64,000 nucleotides of DNA from Pedosphaera parvula Ellin514 (GTDB taxonomy: Bacteria; Verrucomicrobiota; Verrucomicrobiia; Limisphaerales; Pedosphaeraceae): the NCBI RefSeq assembly GCF_000172555.1, contig NZ_ABOX02000001.1:1-64000 (forward strand). Reading direction: 5' to 3'. How positions within the stretch are numbered: the first letter of the stretch is position 1; each line of letters opens with the position of its first letter. The notes beneath the pieces are model-generated. The model searched no databases, had not been told where the DNA came from, and was given only the letters and a program-made list of their open reading frames with translations. A program made the translations under genes and the position numbers. Below, piece by piece: positions 50,614 to 60,400 of the stretch.

Positions 50614-51688
50614 ATGACAGAAAAAAACACAGCGGAAGTTATCATTATCGGTGGTGGAATAGCTGGACTATCAGCAGCCATTTACCTGGGCCGTGCTGAG
50701 CGTGACGTGTTGCTCCTGGACACCGGCAAATCAATGGCACGCTGGGAGCCCGAGGTGCAAAATTATCTGGGCTTTCCAGAGGGCGTAGCGGGAGAAGAGT
50801 TGCTAAGAAGAGGTCACGAACAGGCCGGGCGTTACCACGTGGCTGTGACGGAAGATGAAATACTGGAAATCGGCAAGGAGGATGGTCTGTTCATTTTGCA
50901 TGGAAAGGCTGAAAAATATAGCGCAAAAGGGCTGCTGATCGCCACGGGTATTTTCCATTTGCCACCGGAAATCGAAGGTGTTTCGGGATTGTCTCGGGCA
51001 CAGCATGTTTTTTTGCAAGGATTGTGATGGGTTTCGCGTCCGGGGAAAGCGAATCGCCATCTACGGCTGGGCAGATGAAGCGGTGGAATATGCTTTGGGA
51101 ATGCTCTTCTATTCCCCTTCAGTTGCCATTGTAACTAATGGAAAAAAGACACGCTGGAGTGAAAAGCACGCAAAGTGGATTGAGGAGTATAAAATCCCGG
51201 TCTTCAGACAGCGGATTGCGCAGCTTGGTCGTGAAGGTTGCCAGGTGCGTGAACTCAGCTTCGATGATGGCACCAGAACCGAAATAGAGGCGTTATTCGC
51301 CACCAGAGGTGACATCTATTTTAATAAATTGGCGAAGAATCTAGGCGCCGAGGTTGATGAAGACGGCCAGATAATCGTCGATCTGTGTCTGCGTACAACA
51401 ATCAAGGGGGTATACGCGGCCGGCTGTGTCACTCCCGCAAACTGTCAGATGATAATTGCCGCCGGGCAGGGCGCCACAGCGGCCCAAACGATTAATCGCG
51501 ACTTGTTTGAAGAAAGCCTCGCCACCCACGCATTGCGCAAATATCGAGCGGTTCAACTCGATGACCTGCAGGAGACCGGTTCCCCCAAGGACCGGCGGAC
51601 TCTCGCAGAGGCGACTCCGAGTTCCGAGGAAGGCTTGCTTGGCATCGGAATCGAGGCTGAAACACATCGTTTTGATCAAAGCGGATGA
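50614..51688 (+). pseudogene. Thioredoxin-reductase-like NAD(P)/FAD oxidoreductase, frameshifted
   Basis: Two frames together make one TrxR-like protein. The first (50614-51027) has the FAD site IIIGGGIAGLSAAIYLGRAE and ends with a stop at 51025-51027. The second frame (entering at about 50978 and ending 51688) contains MFFCKDCDGF, the CxxC disulfide of the family, IAIYGWADEAVEYALG (NAD(P)-binding GxG-like region) and VYAAGCVT near the FAD-binding C-terminus. Removing one T, from GTTT at 50980-50983 or the T7 run at 51008-51014, would restore one frame. The second frame reads DCLGHSMFFC just before CDG, as in relatives, so I favour the first site. It could be a decayed gene or a sequencing error. 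Confidence 0.8.
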
Positions 51689-51701
51689 GAAGGGAAAGTA
51701 T

Positions 51702-52169
51702 ATGGAACACATAGAAAAGACAATTGAAGTCGAAGCCCCGGTGAACAAAGTTTACAATCAATGGACCCAGTTTGAGGATTTTCCTGAATTTATGGAAGGA
51801 GTGGAAGAGGTGCGGCAGTTGGACGATAAACATCTCCATTGGGTGGCGGAAATTGGGGGCAAGAAAAAGGAATGGGATGCCGAAATCTATGAACAGGTTC
51901 CCGACCAGAAGGTTGCCTGGCGCAGCATAACCGGTGCCCGCAATGCCGGGATGGTTGAATTTATACCACAGGAAAGCAATCTTACGCGCGTGATCTTGAA
52001 GATGGATTACGAGCCTCAGGGTGCGGTGGAAAAGACGGGGGATGTTCTCGGAGCGGTGTCCCGTCGTGTCGAAGGCGATCTGGAAAGATTTAAGCATTTT
52101 ATCCAGTCCAGACGCTTGGAAACCGGAGCATGGCGCGGCGAAATCCATGACGAAAAGAATCAATCCTGA
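51702..52169 (+). CDS. SRPBCC (START-like) family protein
   Basis: The 155-residue protein begins MEHIEKTIEVEAPVNKVYNQ and continues QWTQFEDFPEFMEGVEEVRQ, the polyketide cyclase/dehydrase-type SRPBCC fold with a deep ligand pocket. Function unknown. AAGGGA lies shortly before the ATG at 51702. The gene begins 13 bases after the oxidoreductase and probably shares its transcript. Confidence 0.85.
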   Translation: MEHIEKTIEVEAPVNKVYNQWTQFEDFPEFMEGVEEVRQLDDKHLHWVAEIGGKKKEWDAEIYEQVPDQKVAWRSITGARNAGMVEFIPQESNLTRVILKMDYEPQGAVEKTGDVLGAVSRRVEGDLERFKHFIQSRRLETGAWRGEIHDEKNQS

Positions 52170-52345
52170 AATTCGAAAGCCATTGATCACCTTTCGGTGC
52201 GGGTTTTTACAGTCACAAGCTGGTTGCATTTCTCCCCGGTGATTGAGGAAAAGACCCCATACCCTCGAGAATGCGGAAAATGTAACTTGCTCCTGCAATA
52301 CGGTTCAGGATGGGGAATCAATTTCGTAATCAGTAAAGGAAAACT

Positions 52346-52657
52346 ATGGCTACAAAATCAGAATCTGAAATGGACGACTCCACAGAAAAGCTTCTGCAGG
52401 ATTTACGTGAAGTTGTGGAAGACGGTGAAGAGTTGCTTCGTGCGGGCGCCAGTGAATTAACTGAAAAAAGTTCAGCAACCCGTGAGCGTCTGGCCGCCGC
52501 TTTGGAAGGTGCTAAAGAGACAGGGCGCAAGCTGCAACAGAAAACCGTTGAAGGGGCCAGGGCTACTGATCGTGTAATCAGGGAAAATCCTTATCAATCC
52601 CTTGGCATTGCCTTTGGGGTCGGGCTGCTCATTGGAGTGCTGATTAACCGTAAATGA
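52346..52657 (+). CDS. ElaB/YqjD-like (DUF883) membrane-anchored protein
   Basis: The 103-residue protein is helical (LQDLREVVEDGEELLRAG, then ERLAAALEGAKETGRKLQQK) and ends in a glycine-zipper anchor (LGIAFGVGLLIGVLI). E. coli YqjD/ElaB bind ribosomes and membranes in stationary phase. It overlaps the next gene by four bases. Confidence 0.88.
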   Translation: MATKSESEMDDSTEKLLQDLREVVEDGEELLRAGASELTEKSSATRERLAAALEGAKETGRKLQQKTVEGARATDRVIRENPYQSLGIAFGVGLLIGVLINRK

Positions 52658-53058
52658 CCATGATCGAATCCACCGCAACGGCGCCAAGCCCACCAGGCAT
52701 TTTTGATTTGGTGCGGAAACTTGCCCTTACTGGTTTGTCAGCTTTGCAGAACCGGGGCGAGCTTTTCCTGGTGGAACTTCAGGAAGAGAAGAACAAGATC
52801 ATTGAAATGTTTATCTGGGTTGCCGCAGTTTGCTTCCTGGGCTTCATGTTCATAGTCGTGCTCACAGCCACAGTTATTTTGCTCTTTCCTCCAGATTTGC
52901 GGGTTTATGCTGCGGGTGGCTTTTGCCTGCTTTACCTGGTCGGCGCAGTGCTTTCGTTGCTGAATTTAAAAGCCCTGATCAAGAGTGCAACGCTGCCTTT
53001 CCAGGAAACCATTTCAGAAGTTAAAAAGGACCGCCAATGGTTAGAATCCTTAAAGTAA
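52654..53058 (+). CDS. YqjE-like phage-holin-family membrane protein
   Basis: The 134-residue protein has two hydrophobic helices (about 51-75 and 85-108) after an amphipathic start (LTGLSALQNRGELFLVELQEE). This resembles YqjE/holin-X proteins, found downstream of YqjD-type genes in E. coli. Coupled by an ATGA overlap to the preceding gene and by a 22-base overlap to the next. Confidence 0.85.
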   Translation: MTMIESTATAPSPPGIFDLVRKLALTGLSALQNRGELFLVELQEEKNKIIEMFIWVAAVCFLGFMFIVVLTATVILLFPPDLRVYAAGGFCLLYLVGAVLSLLNLKALIKSATLPFQETISEVKKDRQWLESLK

Positions 53059-53423
53059 AAGAGCTCGAGGAACGGAAGAGACTCGTGCTCGCCAGGAGCG
53101 AGATGTACCGGCAGACAATGAAATTGGAATCAGCCAACGTCCGTTTTTCTGCTGCCCTCCTGAAGAAGAAATTAAAATTCTTCAGAAGCGCGATTGCCAT
53201 CCTGGGAACCGCTGCTCCTCTGGCAGGATTGGCCATGGCCCGCAAGCGTGCGAAGCGAAGCCAACGAAGCCAGCGTGGCGGAATGATCGGCAAACTGTTC
53301 GCTGGATTGCAGCTGCTGGGCCAATTCAAGCCATTACTGGGTAATTTACTGGTGCAGCGCCGGGCTGCCGGGCACCACCCGGCTCGGGAGAGAGAGCATG
53401 GAAACATTTCCCAATATCTCTAA
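53037..53423 (+). CDS. YqjK-like small basic protein
   Basis: The 128-residue protein is rich in Lys/Arg (KVKELEERKRLVLARSEM, ARKRAKRSQRSQRGGM) with one possible hydrophobic stretch (about 55-68). Position, size and overlap match the YqjK slot of the enterobacterial yqjD-yqjE-yqjK operon. I could not confirm homology by sequence alone. Confidence 0.6.
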   Translation: MVRILKVKELEERKRLVLARSEMYRQTMKLESANVRFSAALLKKKLKFFRSAIAILGTAAPLAGLAMARKRAKRSQRSQRGGMIGKLFAGLQLLGQFKPLLGNLLVQRRAAGHHPAREREHGNISQYL

Positions 53424-53465
53424 CAATTATCAAAGTTTTGTTTTGCTTTTTAATGTTTGCCTATT

Positions 53466-53478
53466 GGGTGAATACCCC
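53466..53478. promoter_or_regulatory. GGGT-gaat-ACCCC inverted repeat
   Basis: This element lies in the 228-base spacer between the yqjK-like and barrel genes, about 175 bases upstream of the latter. Imperfect arms ATTGGGT and ACCCCAAT flank GAAT. Same type as the elements at 32835, 41193 and 45547. Confidence 0.3.
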
Positions 53479-53651
53479 AATTGTGTAGTTGCTTCGCTCA
53501 GCATAAATTCCTGAATGACAGGAAGTGAGCGGCTTACAAGTGGACCTGAAGGGAAAAAGCCATCTCATGCAGGAGTTGTCTGTCAGTGCTGACAAATATT
53601 CAGATCAGCAGGAATCATCTCAAACCAACCAATACTGACTGGGAAAGAAAT

Positions 53652-54308
53652 ATGAAAATCAAAACCTTAATAACAACAATCGCGGTGGGCATGTTCGGTG
53701 CAACATTGGCCAGGGCGGAGGATACAACTGCCTCCACTGTCAACACTTACCATATATGGCAGAATCCCCAGGGATGGTGGGCTCAGACCTATGTTTATAC
53801 GGATACCGGGGGGGCAGCTGGGAACGTGAGCGAGAACGTAAGTGGGAACGTGAGTGGAGCTCCGTACTTGTTTAATGCCAACGAACTGACTCTCGATTTA
53901 TTTGGAAGTTACCTTAAACGTCAACCCATAACTGAGGGCCGCTTTTTTAGCCACAACGGGTTATGGGGCGGCGGCGTCGGTGCTAATTATTTCTTCACCC
54001 GTTATGTCGGAATTGGAGCTGATACTTCTTTTCAGGATGGTGCGAGCGACTTTGTTGACCATGTGGGTGGCAACTTGATCCTTCGTCTGCCCATTGAATA
54101 CATTAGAAGCGCTCCCTATATCTTCGGCGGTGGCGGGTTCAAGTTTGATCCCCGCGACCAGTGGTTCTACAACGCAGGAGGCGGCTGGGAATTCCGTTTC
54201 AATCCGCACCTGGGTCTGTTTGCGGACGGCCGTTTTGTTTGGTTGACTCGGAATACCACCGACAGAAATGAATTGCTGCTCCGTACCGGCCTTCGCGTGG
54301 CCTTCTGA
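53652..54308 (+). CDS. Outer-membrane beta-barrel protein
   Basis: The 218-residue protein has a signal peptide (MKIKTLITTIAVGMFGATLARA) and alternating strands typical of an eight-stranded barrel: GLWGGGVGANYFFTRYVGIGA, HVGGNLILRLP, YIFGGGGFKF and NPHLGLFADGRFVWLTR, ending in an aromatic C-terminal Phe (LRVAF) as outer-membrane porins do. A short Asn/Ser/Val repeat (GNVSENVSGNVSG) occurs near residue 60. It closes the stress island and is followed by a terminator. Ligand unknown. Confidence 0.78.
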   Translation: MKIKTLITTIAVGMFGATLARAEDTTASTVNTYHIWQNPQGWWAQTYVYTDTGGAAGNVSENVSGNVSGAPYLFNANELTLDLFGSYLKRQPITEGRFFSHNGLWGGGVGANYFFTRYVGIGADTSFQDGASDFVDHVGGNLILRLPIEYIRSAPYIFGGGGFKFDPRDQWFYNAGGGWEFRFNPHLGLFADGRFVWLTRNTTDRNELLLRTGLRVAF

Positions 54309-54331
54309 TTTAACTGGTTTGGAGCGGGCAG

Positions 54332-54363
54332 CGCCGGGGATCATCCCGGCGTTTCTTGCTTTT
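54332..54363 (+). terminator. Rho-independent terminator of the barrel gene
   Basis: A 7-bp GC stem (CGCCGGG, loop GATCAT, CCCGGCG; 54332-54351), extendable by a few weaker pairs, is followed by TTTCTTGCTTTT. It lies 24 bases after the stop. Confidence 0.85.
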
Positions 54364-54392
54364 CGGTTCACCAGTACAACTTTTCCGGAATA

Positions 54393-54426
54393 AAAGATAA
54401 GGGCGGGTTTCTTGTGAAACCCGCCC
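54393..54426 (-). terminator. Rho-independent terminator of the giant GH9 gene
   Basis: On the minus strand a perfect 11-bp stem (GGGCGGGTTTC, loop ACAA, GAAACCCGCCC; 54401-54426) is followed by TTATCTTTT. It lies 22 bases after the GH9 stop at 54449. Confidence 0.85.
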
Positions 54427-54448
54427 GTGTTACGAATCGGAACTAAGT

Positions 54449-57400
54449 TTAGTTCAGCGTAATGCTGGCACTCCGGGAGGTGCCCAGATTATAGCTGGGG
54501 TCCGCGGAGATTGTCAGTGTTGCCGTTTCGGTTCCGGTCCAGGTGGTTCCGGATACGGCGTTAATGGTCAGAGTCGCAGACGCGGCTCCGGCCGGGATGG
54601 TCAGACTTTCCGGCATATCGCCTTGAGGTCTCCGGTAGTCAGTCCACTTGGCTGCGGTGCCTGAGAACTGGAAGTTCACGGTCATCGCCTGACTGGTGTC
54701 ACCCGTGCGTGTGAAAGTCCACACGCCAGGATCCTGGGCGGTGCGGGACGCGGTGGCATCCGTTGCCGTCACGCTGACAGTTGACAGGTTGTTGTAGGCG
54801 GCCGCATCGCTCGTGGCGAACACGCGGCGACCATCCGGCCACTGAGCTTCCACTTCGATCCACTGGGCACCATTGCTCGTGGGTGTGAACGTAAACGTGG
54901 AGCCGTAGGCCGGTTCCTGGCCATTTGCTTCCCAAACGATGCGTGCACCATTCAGGTCGTAACCAGCAGGTGGCTGGAACGAGACGGTGACCGGCTTGCC
55001 CACAGGCATGTTGGCAGGAGTGACAATCGTTCCTGCCTTCGCCGTGTAAGCCTGTGTTTTAGTGCCGGTCATTGCCGCCAGCCCGGCAGTGGTGGCCAGA
55101 CCGCGAGCTTCATTCAGACCAACCATTTCAGTGCTGACGTTCCAGGTATCACCCCAACGATCATAGAACGGGGTGAAATTTCCCGTGCTGTCTGAAGGAT
55201 AGCAAAGGTCACGCAAGGTGCTTTGATAGCTGGACAGGTAGGGGAATCCATCCTGCACGTTACCGATCGGTTCGCCAGTAGGCGGCATAATGTGACGGGC
55301 ATTCGCAGCATATTGCGAGACGACGATCCGTTGTCTCCTCCAGCCCAAACCGGTGACGTAGGTCATGTTCACTGGATTGGAACCGCCTTCATAGTTCAGG
55401 TTGGATACCATCGCATCCAAATACTCAGGCTTCTGGTTGAGTTGGTATGCCACCATGATGTCGAACGCCTGGTCTTCCGAGAAGTACCAACCGGCTGCTT
55501 TCACAGCCTTGGTTGCGTCCGGGAAGCTGGTGCCATAGGCACTCATCTGCGTCCACTTCATCGCGTCGTCAGCCGCACCTGCAACCTGGGCCTGGCACTT
55601 GGCCAGGAATGTTGCATCCAATGCGCTGGCCTGCACGCGACCGCTCTTCACCGCAAAGGCATAGCTGCGAATCGCATTACCATAGCACTGGAACATCTTG
55701 ACCCAACCCCAGCGCCAGGTGGCCGGATCGGAAGGATCGAACCAGGACAACAGTTTCTGGTGAATGCTCTGATCACCGGTTGCGAGATACATCTCGACAG
55801 CCGCCCAGGCCAGTTCATCAGCGTCGTTGAATTCATCACCGTAGAAGGTGATTTTCTGGTAGGCGCCATTCTTGCCATACTTGTTGACGGCGTTCATCAG
55901 GAATTGCCAGCCGAGCTTGGCTTTCGCCAGATACTTGGCAGCATCCGCCGGATAAGCCGCCTTCATCTTCGGTGAAGACGCGCACTGTGCCAGTGCCGCC
56001 ACAGCCGAAGCAGTGGCTGACGTATTCTTGGGCCAGACGACTTGGTTATCACCGTTGTCAGGCGTTACGTTGGATTCGTATTCGCGGTTTTGCGGATAGA
56101 CGATGAAGTAGAAGCCACCGTCAGAGTCCTGCAGCTTGCACAAGTAATCAGCTTCCCACTTCGCTTCCTGTAACACGTCGCTGATACCGTCGCCGCTCTC
56201 GGGAATACCGAGATTGTCGAGGTCAGAAACGCCATTCAAGGAATCTGCTGCGAACATCAGATAGTGGGTCAAGCTGCCCACGTTGATGGTGTACTTGCTG
56301 TAATCGCCAGCGTCATGATGACCACCCTTGAGGTCGATCGGGTTCTTGTTCACAAAAGGAAAGAGCTGTGAGGCTTCATCCTTAAGTTGCGGGGCTGTCT
56401 GGGTGGAATTTCCACCCGAATAGCCGGCGATCGTATTCCAGGTGAAGGAATATGCCGATTGCGGCGAAGGCACGCTCACCGGTGACGCATGGCAAATACC
56501 ATGGGTAAACCGTGTGTAAGGCATGGCATTATCGGTGCCGCAACGTTGGTGATACATGCCCAATGCGTAGGCGCGGGCGAAGCTCATGGCCACGCCTTCC
56601 GTAATCATGAACGGAAGTGAGGCACCCATGCCAGGGACTACGAGCTGATATTCACCCGGAGTTTTGAAGCTGCTAAAGTCAGCCTGATATACCTTTTGAT
56701 AAGGAGCGGGGGTGTAGGTCCAACCCGCATCCTTGCGCACTACCAGGCTGCCGCTGAATACCTGGGCTCCGCTGTTCACATCCACAAGGATGAAACCCGA
56801 CGAAGCCGGAATATCCATTTCGCCCATGTCACCAGCGTAGTAGCCGACCATTGCCTTCTTAGGGAATGATGGCACGTAACCTTCCTGGTTCACATGGATC
56901 GCCGGACTGTAACGGAGCGGATTCGCCTGCAATGCAAATTGCATGCTGGAGGAGAAGACCGATCCATCGGGATTTTTGACTACCACGTTTTGGTTGTCAG
57001 AAACCGGGCTGGCCAATTTCAGGTAGAGGCTGTTCTCCAAACGCAGGTCATAACTATTAAGCGCTGCATACAGCGGGCGGCGCTTGAAGCCGACCGATTG
57101 TACTGCGACCTGCTTGCCATCCACCGTCACAGTGAACTTTGACGCTGAAGGGACGTTGTTCGCAAAGTTCCACGTCGAAGGTTGCGTCGAGTTGTTGGGT
57201 TGGCTATTGATATAGACCAACTCAAGGGCCGTTGGTGATAGGATATGCAAGGTATTATCACCGGCCTTGGGCAAGGCCAGAGTCGTATAATCAACAGTGC
57301 TTACCGTTCCCGGGGTATTCGTGATAACAACGGGTGGGTTGGTGCTGCCACCGGTTACGGGCGGGGGAGTGTTGGTGATGGTGCCACCGCCGGAATTGCC

Positions 57401-60400
57401 GTTGGTGCCGCCGCTGGACGGAGGATTGGTCACCGACAGGGTGGAGGTGCCGCTATAATCCCAGGTCGCCCGGCCACCATAGAGAGTGTAGGTCATGCCG
57501 CGCAGGGTGCTGCCTTCCAGGCCGACCTTGCTGGCCGGAACTTCCAGGCGGGCCCACTGACCGGCAGTTGGCAACGCGCCCATGTTTTGGCGGCTGACGG
57601 TGCCATCGGTGCCGTTGGCAATCTTGTTGGCACCCCAGTAGGCGCGGTGATTCCAGGTGCCGTCATTCCATTCCAACATCACTTCGCTCGGCACGTTGGC
57701 CGGGTCGAGATAGACGTAGGTGAAGAGGTTCTCACCGGAGTTGACGTTGAGGGTCTTGCCAGCCCAGTCGAAGTAGAGCTGGTGCATGGCGCTGTTGACG
57801 CTGGATTGAACGGCCTTCGTGCCGGAGAACGGAGCGGGACCGGCGCTGACCCAGTTCCAGGTGTCGCCACCATAGCTGCCGAGAACGGCGCCGGTGGGAG
57901 CCGCGTCATCCACCCAGACATTGGCGGCCACGTTGGTGCCGCTGGGAGTGGAGTTGGTGTTGCCACCGGTTACGGGCGGAGGAGTGTTGGTCACAGTGCC
58001 ACTGCCGGAGTTGCTGCCGCCAGTGTCTACCGGAGGCGTATTAGTTACGGAGACGCTGGATTTGCCAGCATAATCCCAGGTCGCCCGGCCACCATAGAGA
58101 GTGTAGGTCATGCCGCGCAGAGTGCTGCCTTCCAGGCCGACCTTGCTGGCCGGAACTTCCAGGCGGGCCCACTGACCGGCAGTCGGCAACGCGCCCATGT
58201 TTTGGCGGCTGACGGTGCCATCGGTGCCGTTGGCAATCTTGTTGGCACCCCAGTAGGCGCGGTGATTCCAGGTGCCGTCATTCCATTCCAACATCACTTC
58301 GCTCGGCACGTTGGCCGGGTCGAGATAGACGTAGGTGTATAACGATTCACCACTATTCACAGCCAACGTTTTGCCTGCCCAGTCGAAATAAAGCTGGTGC
58401 ATGGCGCTGTTGACGCTGGACTGAACGGCCTTCGTGCCGGAGAACGGAGCGGGACCGGTGCTGACCCAGTTCCAGGAGTCGCCGCCAGCGCTGCCGAGGA
58501 CGGCGCCCGTTGGAGCGCTGTCATCGAGCCAAGCTACGGAGTTGGTAACGGAATAAGTATTGGTATTAGTAACGGGCGGGGGAGTGTTGGTGATGGTGCC
58601 GCCACCGGAATTGCCGTTGGTGCCGCCGCTGGACGGAGGATTGGTCACCGACAGGGTGGAGGTGCCGCTATAATCCCAGGTCGCCCGGCCCCCATAGAGG
58701 GTGTAGGTCATGCCCCGCAGGGTGCTGCCTTCCAGGCCGACCTTGCTGGCCGGAACTTCCAGGCGAGCCCACTGACCGGCAGTTGGCAACGCGCCCATGT
58801 TTTGGCGGCTGACGGTGCCATCGGTGCCGTTGGCAATCTTGTTGGCACCCCAGTAGGCGCGGTGATTCCAGGTGCCGTCATTCCATTCCAACATCACTTC
58901 GCTCGGCACGTTGGCCGGGTCGAGATAGACGTAGGTGAAGAGGTTCTCACCGGAGTTGACGTTGAGGGTCTTGCCAGCCCAGTCGAAGTAGAGCTGGTGC
59001 ATGGCGCTGTTGACGCTGGATTGAACGGCCTTCGTGCCGGAGAACGGAGCGGGACCGGCGCTGACCCAGTTCCAGGTGTCGCCACCATAGCTGCCGAGAA
59101 CGGCGCCGGTGGGAGCCGCGTCATCCACCCAGACATTGGCGGCCACGTTGGTCACGGTGCCGCTGGGAGTGGAGTTGGTGTTGCCACCACCGGTTACTGG
59201 CGGAGGAGTGTTGGTCACAGTGCCACTGCCGGAGTTGCTGCCATCGCTACTTCCACCGCCGGTCGATGCATTGCCGACAGCAACGAATGCGCCCTGGCTT
59301 GGATTGTAGTAGGTTCCGCTGCCGGAGGTTTCCAGCTTCACTGCGCGAACCATATATATATAACTGCCGGAAGCTGCCGAACTATCAGTATAGGAAGTTC
59401 CTGTAACAGGCGAATCAGTCAAACGTGTGAATGGCACGGTCATGCTCGTTGAACGAAATACATGATAGCCCACCACAGAATCGGAGGAGGCCGACCAGCT
59501 CAGGCTGACGCCGCTTCCGCTTTGTGAAACATTCAGGTTCGAAACCGGAGTAACTGGATGCAAGCGCAAGGTGGGATCACCCATCAAGGCAATGTGAATA
59601 TTATTGGCTGCGCTATTGATTGCGGTTTGGTACAAGCCGCCATTAGCGTTGTTCTGGGTCAAGCGTGCGGTATAACCAATCGGCTGACCCAAAGCCATAT
59701 GATGCATGTACCAATGCGGACGACCGCTCCATGCGGAGGCCAGACCGTACGAAGAGGTGGCAAGGACGCCACGCATAATGTCGTCCTCGGCATCCCAGTC
59801 ACCTAACCAGCTGCCGAACACGAATGTGAAAACACCTTTGACATCGGCGTTCACGAGATCAGTCGTGGTGCCATCATTGTATTGGCCGGAGTTGCCGATT
59901 CCGCCGACGCTGGTCCAGCTGCCAGCGCCACAGCCATAGGCACACAGATAGGCATTGTCCTTAAGCGTGGGGAGCCAGGTTCCCTTATCAGGGAGCGAGG
60001 TGATGTTGTTTGCACCGAAGAACGGAGCAAAGCTGCGGTAAGCGCTCGCGGCAAAAGCTTCGCCGTCGCGGATGCCGAAATAATCCCCGACAATGGCACG
60101 GCGAGGAACGCTCATTTGGTTGAAGCGGAACTTATGATCCTTGTTCAGGTAATTACGAAGCAGTTCCAGTTCGCTCTTGAACGTGGCAGGTCCGCCCCAG
60201 GTAAGGCGACCCGGCATGTTGGCCAAATCAACGCGTCCGACCATCAACTTCACAGTTGCGGGAATGGTGGATTGGTCAAACTTGCCGTCACCCGGAACAT
60301 TGTGATTTCGGGCATCATCCGCAGAAGTGATATTCACCGAGTTATCCGTCCACGTGCCGGTCATGTCGCCATAATAGACGTCTGCCGGCCATGCGCCCTG

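Noticed and set aside
51008-51014. Programmed frameshift at T7 in the oxidoreductase
   Set aside because: Possible, but no downstream stimulatory structure is evident and a simple indel explains it.
57455-59152. Regularly spaced repeats considered as a CRISPR-like or phase-variable array
   Set aside because: The repeats are about 480 bases, in frame and part of one protein.
57245-59452. Two long + strand frames (365 and 351 residues) rich in Gly/Ala
   Set aside because: They are antisense shadows of the repeat modules of the GH9 gene and repeat with them; the minus frame has clear domains.
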